In this document: positions 1-6,737 of the stretch, one piece after another
Numbering within the stretch: the stretch's first letter is position 1
Layout: each line of letters begins with the position of its first letter
DNA from: Omnitrophica WOR_2 bacterium RIFCSPLOWO2_12_FULL_46_30
GTDB lineage: Bacteria; Omnitrophota; Gorgyraeia; Gygaellales; UBA12090
DNA: 7,135 bases
NCBI GenBank assembly: GCA_001805845.1
Contig: MHHA01000073.1
Span: 1-7,135, forward strand
Direction of reading: 5' to 3'
Position numbers and translations under genes: made by a program
The notes under the pieces: model-generated
Database searches by the model: none
What the model was told of the DNA's origin: nothing
What the model saw: the letters and a program-made list of their open reading frames with translations, nothing else

Positions 1-797
1 TATGCTCGTAAGTTAAACTTCATTCCGTCATATGCCGCGATTATTTCTAAATTAAGTTCACGGGATAATTGCTCGGCTAAGATATGCGGCTTGTGGGTAA
101 GCATGGTCATACCGAAATGGGTTAATATCGCGGTCGCCGGCCGTATGCGTTCAATGATTTTTCTGGCATCACTAAAGCTCAAGTGGCCTATTTCCGGACG
201 GGGCTCATAAAAAACTACGTTGATGATAACGACATCAGCCCTGTAGGACTCCTCAATACCTTCAAAATAACGGGTATCGGCGATCAGCGAGAGCGACGGC
301 TTAAATTCAAAATGCAAACCGTAAGTCATGACCGGATGGCTCTGTTTTGCCGGAACGCTGAATTTAATTTCACCAATGCCGTAACTTGCTTTTTCTTTAA
401 GAACTTCTATTTTTTCAACTACCGGCATCAGGTGCCTTAAAATCACCGGCTGATCATCCAGCGCGTCTTGCGGCAGGAAAACAATGCCTCTTTTCTTAAA
501 ACCTCCTTCAGTCATTGCCTCAATCATTACATTGACGTCATTAGAATGGTCTAAATGCCTATGCGTAAGGATTATCCCGTCTAATTTTGCAGGGTCAATC
601 TTGGGCTTGCTCATCGCGCAGCGGGTGATGCTTCCCGGGCCAGGGTCAATAATGACGTTGGTACCCTTATATGAGACCCAGATGCCTCCTGAAGAACGCA
701 GCTGTTTAATCATCACGAATCTTGCCCCGGCGGTGCCTAAGAATTTTATATAGTTCCCGTCATTCATGGCGGGGCTTTGCTTTAACTTTTTAACCAT
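1..797 (-). CDS. MBL-fold metallo-hydrolase (PhnP/RNase Z-like class), 3' end cut by window edge
   Basis: This reading frame has no stop before the left edge, so the protein is C-terminally incomplete; 265 residues are visible from the ATG at 797. It carries the metallo-beta-lactamase metal motifs in order: Asp51 in IIDPGPG, THRHLDH at 78-84 (H79, H81, D83, H84), His154 in KQSHP, Asp174 in LIADTRY, and His227 in ILTHFG. A GHLS segment at 204-207 resembles the HxS/T element of PhnP and RNase Z relatives. The family hydrolyses phosphodiester or other ester bonds with two metals, usually zinc. The substrate cannot be deduced; no beta-CASP insertion is seen. It should be cytoplasmic, as there is no signal peptide. 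Two starts are possible: ATG at 797, preceded closely by GAAGAGGA and overlapping the NYN gene, or ATG at 767, which begins MNDGNYIKFLG but has no visible ribosome site. I chose 797 with modest confidence. Confidence 0.85.
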   Translation of the reverse strand, partial: MVKKLKQSPAMNDGNYIKFLGTAGARFVMIKQLRSSGGIWVSYKGTNVIIDPGPGSITRCAMSKPKIDPAKLDGIILTHRHLDHSNDVNVMIEAMTEGGFKKRGIVFLPQDALDDQPVILRHLMPVVEKIEVLKEKASYGIGEIKFSVPAKQSHPVMTYGLHFEFKPSLSLIADTRYFEGIEESYRADVVIINVVFYEPRPEIGHLSFSDARKIIERIRPATAILTHFGMTMLTHKPHILAEQLSRELNLEIIAAYDGMKFNLRA

Positions 798-1279
798 ATC
801 CTCTTCAGTTCTTCGTTAATTTTTTCTTCCGATGAATATGACAGGACCTTTTCATCCGCAGAATTTTTTTTATCCGTCTTTTGCTTTAATTTTTGCGCAT
901 GGTTAGATTTCTTTAGGAATTCATCAATTGTCCTGACTTGAGCCCTGAGCTGCCGCACAGAAAGCTGAATCTCCCGGTCATTGGTAACCACCACGATTGT
1001 TTTAGGATGCGGCGACTCTTCAACCAGCCTTCTTATTTTATCGTCAGCGCTCTGGCCAATGGAAAAAATTACCTCTATTGAAGGCGCAGCTGCTTCATAA
1101 TGAAAGTTGCCTTCCTTTCCGTCAAAAACAATTGTGACTTGATTATTCCCGCTTCCCTGAGGCCGGTGTATGTTTAAAAACTTAATCAAGGCAGCCCGGG
1201 AATCTTCTAAATTGTCTTTATTAAGAGCGGGCGTCTGTTTGATGAGGTTGTAGCCGTCGATAACGAAGTGTAGAGACAT
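782..1279 (-). CDS. YacP/Rae1-type NYN (PIN-like) domain nuclease
   Basis: A 165-residue protein close to the usual size of YacP-like NYN proteins (Bacillus subtilis Rae1 is about 170). The acidic residues expected of this PIN-like fold are in place: Asp8 in FVIDGYNLI, Asp53 in IVFDGKEG, Asp79-Asp80 in SADDKI, and Asp101 in VVTNDREI. A lysine-rich linker (about 123-144) leads to a short C-terminal helix ending EELKRIWLKS. In Bacillus, Rae1 cuts mRNA on the translating ribosome; extending that role here is inference. The start puts the catalytic Asp at residue 8, typical for the family, and AGG lies 8 nt before the ATG. The first 59 nt overlap the end of the membrane-protein gene in another frame, so translation of the two is probably coupled. 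No signal peptide or membrane segment is seen. Confidence 0.88.
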   Translation of the reverse strand: MSLHFVIDGYNLIKQTPALNKDNLEDSRAALIKFLNIHRPQGSGNNQVTIVFDGKEGNFHYEAAAPSIEVIFSIGQSADDKIRRLVEESPHPKTIVVVTNDREIQLSVRQLRAQVRTIDEFLKKSNHAQKLKQKTDKKNSADEKVLSYSSEEKINEELKRIWLKS

Positions 1280-2189
1280 AGATTATACCTGCGATAAGCC
1301 CGAAGCTCACGATGAGTGCAAAATTTAGCAAGGACTGCGCCAGAGCGACATCCTTTGCCACTCCTGCCTTGGAGTAGAAAAAGATGCTTGAGGCATCCCT
1401 TAGGCCCAGCCCCCCTATAGAAATAGGTAAGGTAGTAATAACGGTAATCACGGGATTAAAGACAAACGGATAAATGATGCTAATCCTGGTATTTAACGAG
1501 CGCAGGAGAAAATAAGAGAATAAAGATGCGCCTGCCTGAATCAGTATGGAGCATCCTAAGTTTGCGTAAAGAACCGCGCGATGGCGGCGGAAAAAATATA
1601 TCTCCGAATGCAGTTTCTTGAAATTCTCCCAGAGTTTGCCTCTTTTAGAAACAGAACGGTTGAGCCGTTCGTATATCCCTTGATTAAATAAAATTAAAAA
1701 AACGCCGATCAATAAAAACGCCATCAGCAATACCGTGGCGTAAACCGAAAAATCGCTAATCAGCCGATGTCCAAAAATAAGTGAAATTATAGCCACAGTT
1801 ACCAGGCCGGCAAACCCGCTCAAACGGTCTAGGAGCACGGTAGCGGCGATAACCCCATATCGTTTAGTATGCGCGCCTAAATCAATACTCCTGGATAAAT
1901 CTCCGCCTATGGTGGAAGGCGTAAAGAGATTAAAAAACAACCCCCCGGAAAAAGAACTAAACACCCGCAGCGAAGAAAGGCCGGCCTTGCGGGTATCCAG
2001 AAGCATTTTCCAGCGGTAGAAAACCAGGAGATAAATGATAAGGAATATAACTATCGCCGATGTGAAATAAAGAGGATTTAACCGGGCAATGACTCTGAGC
2101 ATGCCTTTAAAATCTATCTTTCTAAATAATACTAAAAGCAGGACAATGCTTATAAAAACCCTAAAAGAAGCAGAGATTATTTTTTTCAC
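1221..2189 (-). CDS. flippase-like integral membrane protein, LPG-synthase-TM/UPF0104 family
   Basis: A 322-residue polytopic membrane protein. Hydrophobic segments run at about 6-22, 40-58, 78-95, 113-140, 149-168, 207-228, 236-256 and 283-305. Two family signatures are clear: NLFTPSTIGGDLSRSIDL (87-104), matching the polar P-x-x-IGG-x-x-R loop, and LPISIGGLGLRDAS (254-267), matching the LPxSxGGLGxRE loop. The family includes the membrane half of MprF and many stand-alone proteins proposed to flip or transfer lipids; no aminoacyl-transfer domain is attached here, so lysyl-lipid synthesis is not supported. The start is GTG, sharing one base with the purC stop (TAGTG), which implies translational coupling; only a distant GGG could serve as ribosome site. 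The C-terminal tail after the last segment is basic and is encoded in the stretch shared with the NYN gene. Confidence 0.88.
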   Translation of the reverse strand: MKKIISASFRVFISIVLLLVLFRKIDFKGMLRVIARLNPLYFTSAIVIFLIIYLLVFYRWKMLLDTRKAGLSSLRVFSSFSGGLFFNLFTPSTIGGDLSRSIDLGAHTKRYGVIAATVLLDRLSGFAGLVTVAIISLIFGHRLISDFSVYATVLLMAFLLIGVFLILFNQGIYERLNRSVSKRGKLWENFKKLHSEIYFFRRHRAVLYANLGCSILIQAGASLFSYFLLRSLNTRISIIYPFVFNPVITVITTLPISIGGLGLRDASSIFFYSKAGVAKDVALAQSLLNFALIVSFGLIAGIIYVSTLRYRRLQPHQTDARS

Positions 2190-3073
2190 TATAATTTTTG
2201 CCCGCTGAGCCTCTGATAGGCCTCTAAATATTTCTCGCTTGTCTTCTTAACTATTTTCTCGGGTAATGCCGGAGCAGGAGGCTCTTTAGTCCAGCCTGTA
2301 CCTTCCAGATAATCCCGCACAAACTGCTTATCAAAGCTTGCCTGGCCCTTCCCTATTACATAAGAGTCCTTCGGCCAGAAACGCGAAGAATCCGGAGTCA
2401 AAACCTCATCAATGAGAATCAATTCATTGCCAATGAGCCCGAATTCTAATTTTGTATCAGCGATAATTATGCCGCGGCTTAATGCGTGCTCCTGCGCCTT
2501 TTGGTATATGGCCAGCGCCTTTATTCTTACTTTTTCATAGAGCTCTTTGCCGGTAATTTTTATTGCTTCGCGAGCGCTTATATTGACGTCGTGCCCCTCC
2601 TCGGCCTTGGTTGAAGGAGTAAAGATTGCTTCGGGTAATTCCTGAGATTCCCGTAATCCCGCAGGCAGCTTCAGACCGCAGAGAGAACCTTTCAGCCGGT
2701 ACTCTTTCCAGGCTGAGCCGGATAGATAGCCCCTGACGATACATTCAATCGCCAAAGGCAGGGTTTTTTTAACTAACATTGACCGCTTATCCAGAATGCC
2801 GCTATGTTCTCTTAAGCGCTGCGGATACTCGGTAACCTCTGTAGTAAGCAAATGATTTGCGATTATGCCTTTGCTAAAATCAAACCAGAACTTAGAAATC
2901 TGATTTAGGACCATTCCTTTATAAGGGATAGCCGTAGGTAAAACCAGGTCAAAGCAGGAAATCCTGTCCGTTGAGACGATAAGAAGCTTATCGCCTAAGT
3001 CGTAGACATCCCGCACCTTGCCGCGCTTAAAGAGCTTCAGGCCCTTAAAATTAGTAGAAATAATGCATTTCAT
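2189..3073 (-). CDS. purC: phosphoribosylaminoimidazole-succinocarboxamide synthase (SAICAR synthetase)
   Basis: Catalyses the ATP-dependent joining of CAIR and L-aspartate to give SAICAR, the step before adenylosuccinate lyase in de novo purine synthesis, in the cytoplasm. At 294 residues it is the longer bacterial/Ade1-like form rather than the roughly 240-residue E. coli form. Visible family blocks are GKVRDVYDLGDKLLIVSTDR (18-37), the nucleotide-binding start; LAIECIVRGYLSGSAWKEY (107-125), the SAICAR signature; and IIADTKLEFGL followed by LILIDEVLTPDSSRFW (203-233), the metal and substrate region. The start at 3073 gives the usual MKxxxxTNFxGLKL opening. No Shine-Dalgarno sequence is seen before it; the upstream DNA is a 9-bp tandem repeat. 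A second ATG at 3068 is out of frame. It overlaps the membrane gene by one base. No other pur gene is in the window. Confidence 0.97.
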   Translation of the reverse strand: MKCIISTNFKGLKLFKRGKVRDVYDLGDKLLIVSTDRISCFDLVLPTAIPYKGMVLNQISKFWFDFSKGIIANHLLTTEVTEYPQRLREHSGILDKRSMLVKKTLPLAIECIVRGYLSGSAWKEYRLKGSLCGLKLPAGLRESQELPEAIFTPSTKAEEGHDVNISAREAIKITGKELYEKVRIKALAIYQKAQEHALSRGIIIADTKLEFGLIGNELILIDEVLTPDSSRFWPKDSYVIGKGQASFDKQFVRDYLEGTGWTKEPPAPALPEKIVKKTSEKYLEAYQRLSGQKL

Positions 3074-3075
3074 TT

Positions 3076-3102
3076 GAGTTCATAGAGTTCATAGAGTTCA
3101 TA
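3076..3102. repeat. 9-bp tandem repeat (GAGTTCATA x3) in the pckG-purC spacer
   Basis: Three perfect copies of GAGTTCATA stand head to tail (3076-3084, 3085-3093, 3094-3102), followed by a partial fourth, GAGTT, at 3103-3107. In purC orientation the unit reads TATGAACTC, so each copy supplies an ATG. The array ends three bases before the purC start codon and occupies the place where a ribosome binding site would be expected. A 9-bp unit is three codons long, so a change in copy number would keep any frame crossing it. Function is unknown. Confidence 0.9.
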
Positions 3103-3122
3103 GAGTTTAACTCAATAAACTC
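3103..3122. repeat. inverted repeat upstream of purC
   Basis: GAGTTTA and TAAACTC form a perfect 7-bp inverted repeat around a 6-base loop (ACTCAA on the plus strand). It directly adjoins the 9-bp tandem array, whose AACTC words could compete for pairing with the same GAGTT arms. The stem is A/T-rich and has no T-run after it on the minus strand, so it is not a good intrinsic terminator for pckG. It could be an operator-like site or a leader hairpin, but nothing beyond the symmetry supports a role. Confidence 0.45.
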
Positions 3123-3145
3123 AAGTAACTTAAGTGAACTTTATT

Positions 3146-4939
3146 TTATTCTGCTTTCAGCCGTTCTTCCAATGCCTCATATTCCTGCCATAATTCAGCG
3201 GGCAGGCCTTTGTCAAACTGCTTAAAAAATCCTTTTATTGATTTTAATTCCTCAAGCCAGGCCTTATTGTCTATTTCCAAAAGTTTTTCTAAAGCGCCGC
3301 TTCGCAAATGCAAACCTGTCATATCCAGATCCGAAAGATTGGGAATAAAACCAATGGGTGTCTTTAGCGCCTCTTTCTTTTTATTGCAGCGGTCAAGCAC
3401 CCACTCCAGGACTCTTAAGTTTTCACCGTAGCCGGGCCACAAAAAGTTCCCCGATTCATCGCTGCGAAACCAATTCACATGAAAAATCCTGGGAGGACGG
3501 GCCATTTTCTTTCCCATTTCCAGCCAATGCCGAAAATAATCCGCCATATTGTAGCCGCAGAAGGGAAGCATTGCCATTGGGTCCCTTCTTACCTGGCCGA
3601 TTTTTCCCACCTGGGCCGCGGTAAGCTCTGAGGCCATGGCGGCAGCAATGAAGACGCCGTGCTGCCAGTTGAACGCCTCATAAACCAAAGGCGCAAGATG
3701 CGCCCGGCGGGCCCCGAAGATAATCGCAGATACGGGAACTCCGTGATGCTGCTCCAAGCGAAAAGAAGCGCAAGGGCAATTGGCAATGGGCGTGGTAAAA
3801 CGGCTGTTGGGATGCGCGCCCTTTATGACATTTCCTTCCGCATCCTTCATTCCCGGCTTCCAGAGATGACCCTGCCAATCAATACCCTGACTAGGAACCT
3901 CGCCATCAGCCCCCTCCCACCAGACGGTCTTATCCGGCTTAAGCAGCACATTGGTATAAATGGTATTCTTTTTTATGGTTTCAACCATATTGGGATTGGT
4001 TTTAGAATTCGTGCCGGGGGCAACCCCGAAAAATCCCGACTCCGGATTAATTGCCCAGAGGGCTCCGTCAGAATCAATGCGCATCCAGGAAATATCATCG
4101 CCTACGGTCCAGATTCTATAGCCCTTTCTCTTAAGCCCCGCAGGCGGAATGAGCATCGCCAGATTGGTCTTACCGCAGGCGCTGGGAAAGGCGCCCGCAA
4201 TGTATTCAATATGCCCGTCTGGCTCCTCAATACCCATGAGCAGCATATGTTCGGCAAGCCATCCTTCTCTTCTTCCCAGATAACTGGCAATCCGTAAAGA
4301 CAAACATTTCTTTCCTAAAAGGACATTACCCCCGTATCCCGAACCAACGCTCCAGATAGTGTTATCTTCAGGAAAATGCAGGATGAGCCTTTTATTAATA
4401 TCTAATTGGCTCTTAGAATGAAGACACTTGGTGAATTCTGCGTCTTTGCCCAATTGTCTTAGAACCGCATCGCCTACCCGGGTCATCACCTGCATATTCA
4501 ATACCACGTAGATGGAATCAGTCAATTCAACCCCGATTTTACTAAAAGGCGAACCCAGCGGCCCCATTGAGAAGGGGATAACATACATAGTCCTGTCTTT
4601 CATTGCGCCTTTTAGAAACTTTCGCGCCCTGGCGTAAGCAGTTTCAGGAGACATCCAATTATTCGTAGGCCCGGCATCGTGTTTCTTCTTGCTGCAAATA
4701 AAGGTAAGATGCTCGGTCCTTGCCACATCGTCTTTAGCGCTGCGGTGCAGGAAACAGCCGGGAAGCTTCTCAGGGTTAAGCTGGGTAATTTCCCCGCAAG
4801 ACAAGGCCTCCTTTTCTAAGGCCTTGCGCTGATGTACCTCTCCGTCAATCAAAACAATTTCCTTCGGCCGGCAGAGCAAGCTCATTTGCCTTACCCATTG
4901 ATTTAATTTCTGGTTCTCGGTGTGAAAACTATATTCCAT
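3146..4939 (-). CDS. pckG: phosphoenolpyruvate carboxykinase (GTP)
   Basis: Converts oxaloacetate and GTP to phosphoenolpyruvate, GDP and CO2, linking C4 acids to gluconeogenesis, and able to run in reverse for CO2 fixation. The 597 residues match the family's usual length of about 600. Motifs seen: DVARTEHLTFICS (71-83), AGPTNNW (89-95), the Mn-ligand Lys in LLGKKCLSLRIAS (207-219) and His231 in WLAEHM, the P-loop FPSACGKTN (251-259) with the hyper-reactive Cys255, DDISWM (281-286) with the metal-binding Asp, PESGFFGVAPGTN (299-311), the substrate Arg380 in NSRFTTP, Arg411-412, and WPGYGEN (501-507) of the nucleotide pocket. These exclude the ATP-type PckA. Start at 4939 has AAGGGG 8 nt upstream and sits 2 nt after the trxB stop, so the two are likely co-transcribed. 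No damage seen. The direction of flux in vivo cannot be read from sequence. Confidence 0.97.
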   Translation of the reverse strand: MEYSFHTENQKLNQWVRQMSLLCRPKEIVLIDGEVHQRKALEKEALSCGEITQLNPEKLPGCFLHRSAKDDVARTEHLTFICSKKKHDAGPTNNWMSPETAYARARKFLKGAMKDRTMYVIPFSMGPLGSPFSKIGVELTDSIYVVLNMQVMTRVGDAVLRQLGKDAEFTKCLHSKSQLDINKRLILHFPEDNTIWSVGSGYGGNVLLGKKCLSLRIASYLGRREGWLAEHMLLMGIEEPDGHIEYIAGAFPSACGKTNLAMLIPPAGLKRKGYRIWTVGDDISWMRIDSDGALWAINPESGFFGVAPGTNSKTNPNMVETIKKNTIYTNVLLKPDKTVWWEGADGEVPSQGIDWQGHLWKPGMKDAEGNVIKGAHPNSRFTTPIANCPCASFRLEQHHGVPVSAIIFGARRAHLAPLVYEAFNWQHGVFIAAAMASELTAAQVGKIGQVRRDPMAMLPFCGYNMADYFRHWLEMGKKMARPPRIFHVNWFRSDESGNFLWPGYGENLRVLEWVLDRCNKKKEALKTPIGFIPNLSDLDMTGLHLRSGALEKLLEIDNKAWLEELKSIKGFFKQFDKGLPAELWQEYEALEERLKAE

Positions 4940-4941
4940 AA

Positions 4942-5856
4942 CTACAGCCCCTTCATTTCCAGATAACGGTTAGCGCAAAAAGCAGCGGTAGCGCCATCGC
5001 CGCAGGCGGTAATTACCTGGGCCAGCGTTTTCTTGCGGCAGTCTCCCGCGGCAAACAAACCATCAAGCGATGTCTCCATATTCTCATTGGTTAAAATAAA
5101 GCCCTGCCCATCTAATTTCACTAAACCCTTTAAAAATTCCGTATGCGGATGTATGCCGATGAATATAAAAACGGCTGAACATGCCATCTCCTTGAGCCGG
5201 TTATCTTTGAGATTCTTTATCTTCAAACCTTCAACAAAATTTCCGCCTGATATCTCCTGAGGTATGGCGCTCCAGAGGATTTCTATCTTTTTATTCTCAA
5301 AAAGCCGTTCCTGCAAAATCTTGCTTGCCCGCAAGCTTTCCCGGCGGTGAATAAGGGTAACCTTTGAAGCAAATCTTGTCAGGTATATCGCCTCCTCAAC
5401 CGCTTTATCCCCGCCGCCTACCACCGCGATTTCCTTTCCTTTAAAAAGCGGGCCATCGCAGGTCCCGCAATAGGATACGCCTTTGGCAATGAGCTTATCC
5501 TCGCCCGGGATATTCAATTTTTTAGGGAAGGCGCCGCTTGAGACAATAATGGTTTTGGCCTGTTCCCGGCTCTCTCTGGTGTCCACTTTAAAGCCGGAAT
5601 CATAGGTTATTTTTGTTGCTTCCTCAGTTTTTACTTCAATGCCCAGTTCCTCTATCTGCTTCTGCATTGCCAGGATGAGCCTGCCTGTCTCAATACCGCC
5701 GGCAAACCCGGGAAAATTCTCAATGGCCGGAGATAAAATAATCTGCCCGCCTAAGCTCATTTTTTCTAAGAGCAACGTCTTAAGCCGGGAGCGCCCCGCA
5801 TATAATGCCGCAGTCAGGCCCGCCGGCCCGCCGCCGATGATAATTAAATCGTACAT
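4942..5856 (-). CDS. trxB: thioredoxin reductase (FAD-dependent, NADPH-type)
   Basis: Passes electrons from NADPH through FAD and a redox disulfide to thioredoxin in the cytoplasm. With the chosen start it has 304 residues, normal for the low-molecular-weight type. Domains: FAD Rossmann motif GGGPAG (8-13), SLGGQI (34-39), redox motif Cys130-Gly-Thr-Cys133 in YCGTCDG, NADPH-domain motif GGGDKAVEEA (147-156), HRRESLRA (170-177) expected to bind the NADPH 2'-phosphate, and FAD motif GLFAAGDC (266-273). The ATG at 5856 is preferred because AAAGGG lies 7 nt upstream and the protein then opens MYDLIIIGGG; an in-frame ATG at 5880 would add eight residues and overlap lipA. Oddities: Lys151 stands where Ser or Thr is usual, and Ala279 replaces the usual Arg of the RQ pair near FAD. 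A ferredoxin-linked or other relative with a different acceptor cannot be excluded. Confidence 0.93.
   Translation of the reverse strand: MYDLIIIGGGPAGLTAALYAGRSRLKTLLLEKMSLGGQIILSPAIENFPGFAGGIETGRLILAMQKQIEELGIEVKTEEATKITYDSGFKVDTRESREQAKTIIVSSGAFPKKLNIPGEDKLIAKGVSYCGTCDGPLFKGKEIAVVGGGDKAVEEAIYLTRFASKVTLIHRRESLRASKILQERLFENKKIEILWSAIPQEISGGNFVEGLKIKNLKDNRLKEMACSAVFIFIGIHPHTEFLKGLVKLDGQGFILTNENMETSLDGLFAAGDCRKKTLAQVITACGDGATAAFCANRYLEMKGL
4948..4953 (-). promoter_or_regulatory. Shine-Dalgarno site of pckG
   Basis: AAGGGG, 8 nt before the pckG ATG. It lies inside the last codons of trxB, so the two genes share a transcript and ribosome loading on pckG depends on the trxB 3' end. Confidence 0.75.
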
Positions 5857-5863
5857 GGTAATA

Positions 5864-5869
5864 CCCTTT
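5864..5869 (-). promoter_or_regulatory. Shine-Dalgarno site deciding the trxB start
   Basis: AAAGGG, 7 nt before the ATG at 5856 and just past the lipA stop codon. Its position favours 5856 over the upstream in-frame ATG at 5880, which would place this site inside the coding region. Confidence 0.75.
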
Positions 5870-5873
5870 GAAT

Positions 5874-6737
5874 TCAGCATGCTATTTTCGCATATACCTC
5901 TTGCGCCCTGTAGGAACTACGTACCAGCGGTCCGGAATATACTGCCTTAAATCCTATGGCTAAGGCCTTCCGGCAATAATATTCAAATCTTTCCGGGCTG
6001 ACAAATTCTTTTACCGGAAAATTGCTTTCTAGCGGCGCCAGATACTGCCCCAGGGTAAGTATATCGCAGCCGGAATTTTTTAAATCGCTCACCGCCTCAA
6101 GCGCCTGGGACTCCGTCTCGCCAAGCCCCAGCATTATACCGGATTTTATAAAACCGTCAAATCCCAATCCCTTAAGATTTCTTAAGACGGTTAAGGAACG
6201 TTGATAATCAGCCAATGGCCGGATCTTCGCATACAGGCCTTGAGCGGTCTCTAAATTATGGCCGATAATATCCGGCCTGGATTTAACCACAAGCCCAAGC
6301 GCGGTTTTGGAACCCTTAAAATCAGGGATAAGCAGCTCAATTTTTATTTCCGGATTAAGTCTGCGCGTCAAATACACTGCCCGGGCATACTGGGTCGCTC
6401 CTCCGGAAGATAAATCGTCGCGGGTTACCGAAGTGATCACCGCATATCTTAAATTCATCCTGCGGGCGGTTAAAGCAAGCTCATAGGGCTCTAAGAGGGC
6501 AAGCGGCAAAGAATTTCCTTTTTCCACGGCGCAGAAATTGCAGTTGCGGCTGCAGATATTCCCCAGGAGCATAAAGGTAACGCTGTTATTCTCAAAGCAG
6601 GCGTTAATATTCGGGCAATGGGCGCTCAGGCAGACCGTATTGAGCTTATGATTCTCAAAATCTCTCAGGCGGTTTCTGACCAAATGTATATTGCGGGGGA
6701 TTTCCTGTCTAAACCATGGCGGCAGGCGCTTAATCAT
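5874..6737 (-). CDS. lipA: lipoyl synthase (radical SAM)
   Basis: Inserts two sulfurs at C6 and C8 of a protein-bound octanoyl chain to make lipoate for 2-oxoacid dehydrogenases and the glycine cleavage H protein. Both iron-sulfur clusters are accounted for: the auxiliary cluster motif CX4CX5C (Cys36, Cys41, Cys47) with its C-terminal serine partner in RSSY (273-276), and the radical-SAM motif CX3CX2C (Cys62, Cys66, Cys69). Further family blocks are TSVTRDDLSSGGA (102-114), HNLETA (160-165), KSGIMLGLGE (198-207) and GQYLAP (230-235). The start at 6737 (MIKRLPPWFRQEIP) gives 287 residues and an 8-nt overlap with the def end, after a purine-rich AAAAAGAAGA. Longer in-frame starts (TTG 6803, ATG 6797) would overlap def deeply and add a non-family leader. 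No lipB or lplA is in view, so the octanoyl source is unknown. Confidence 0.96.
   Translation of the reverse strand: MIKRLPPWFRQEIPRNIHLVRNRLRDFENHKLNTVCLSAHCPNINACFENNSVTFMLLGNICSRNCNFCAVEKGNSLPLALLEPYELALTARRMNLRYAVITSVTRDDLSSGGATQYARAVYLTRRLNPEIKIELLIPDFKGSKTALGLVVKSRPDIIGHNLETAQGLYAKIRPLADYQRSLTVLRNLKGLGFDGFIKSGIMLGLGETESQALEAVSDLKNSGCDILTLGQYLAPLESNFPVKEFVSPERFEYYCRKALAIGFKAVYSGPLVRSSYRAQEVYAKIAC

Noticed and set aside
183..753. Two plus-strand open frames of 85 and 89 codons
   Set aside because: Both are antisense to the MBL-fold gene, whose minus-strand frame is continuous and has all its metal motifs.
1282..1287. A perfect TATAAT on the minus strand just before the NYN gene
   Set aside because: It lies inside the membrane-protein coding region, about 2 nt before the ATG, and no TTGACA-like element is seen about 17 nt upstream (GTGAGC there). 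It is probably chance.
3103..3122. An intrinsic terminator for pckG
   Set aside because: The inverted repeat has an A/T-rich 7-bp stem and no following T-run on the minus strand, so termination is not supported.
3659..4297. A 212-codon open frame on the plus strand
   Set aside because: It lies wholly opposite the well-conserved middle of pckG and shows no recognisable domain; it is a shadow of pckG codon usage.
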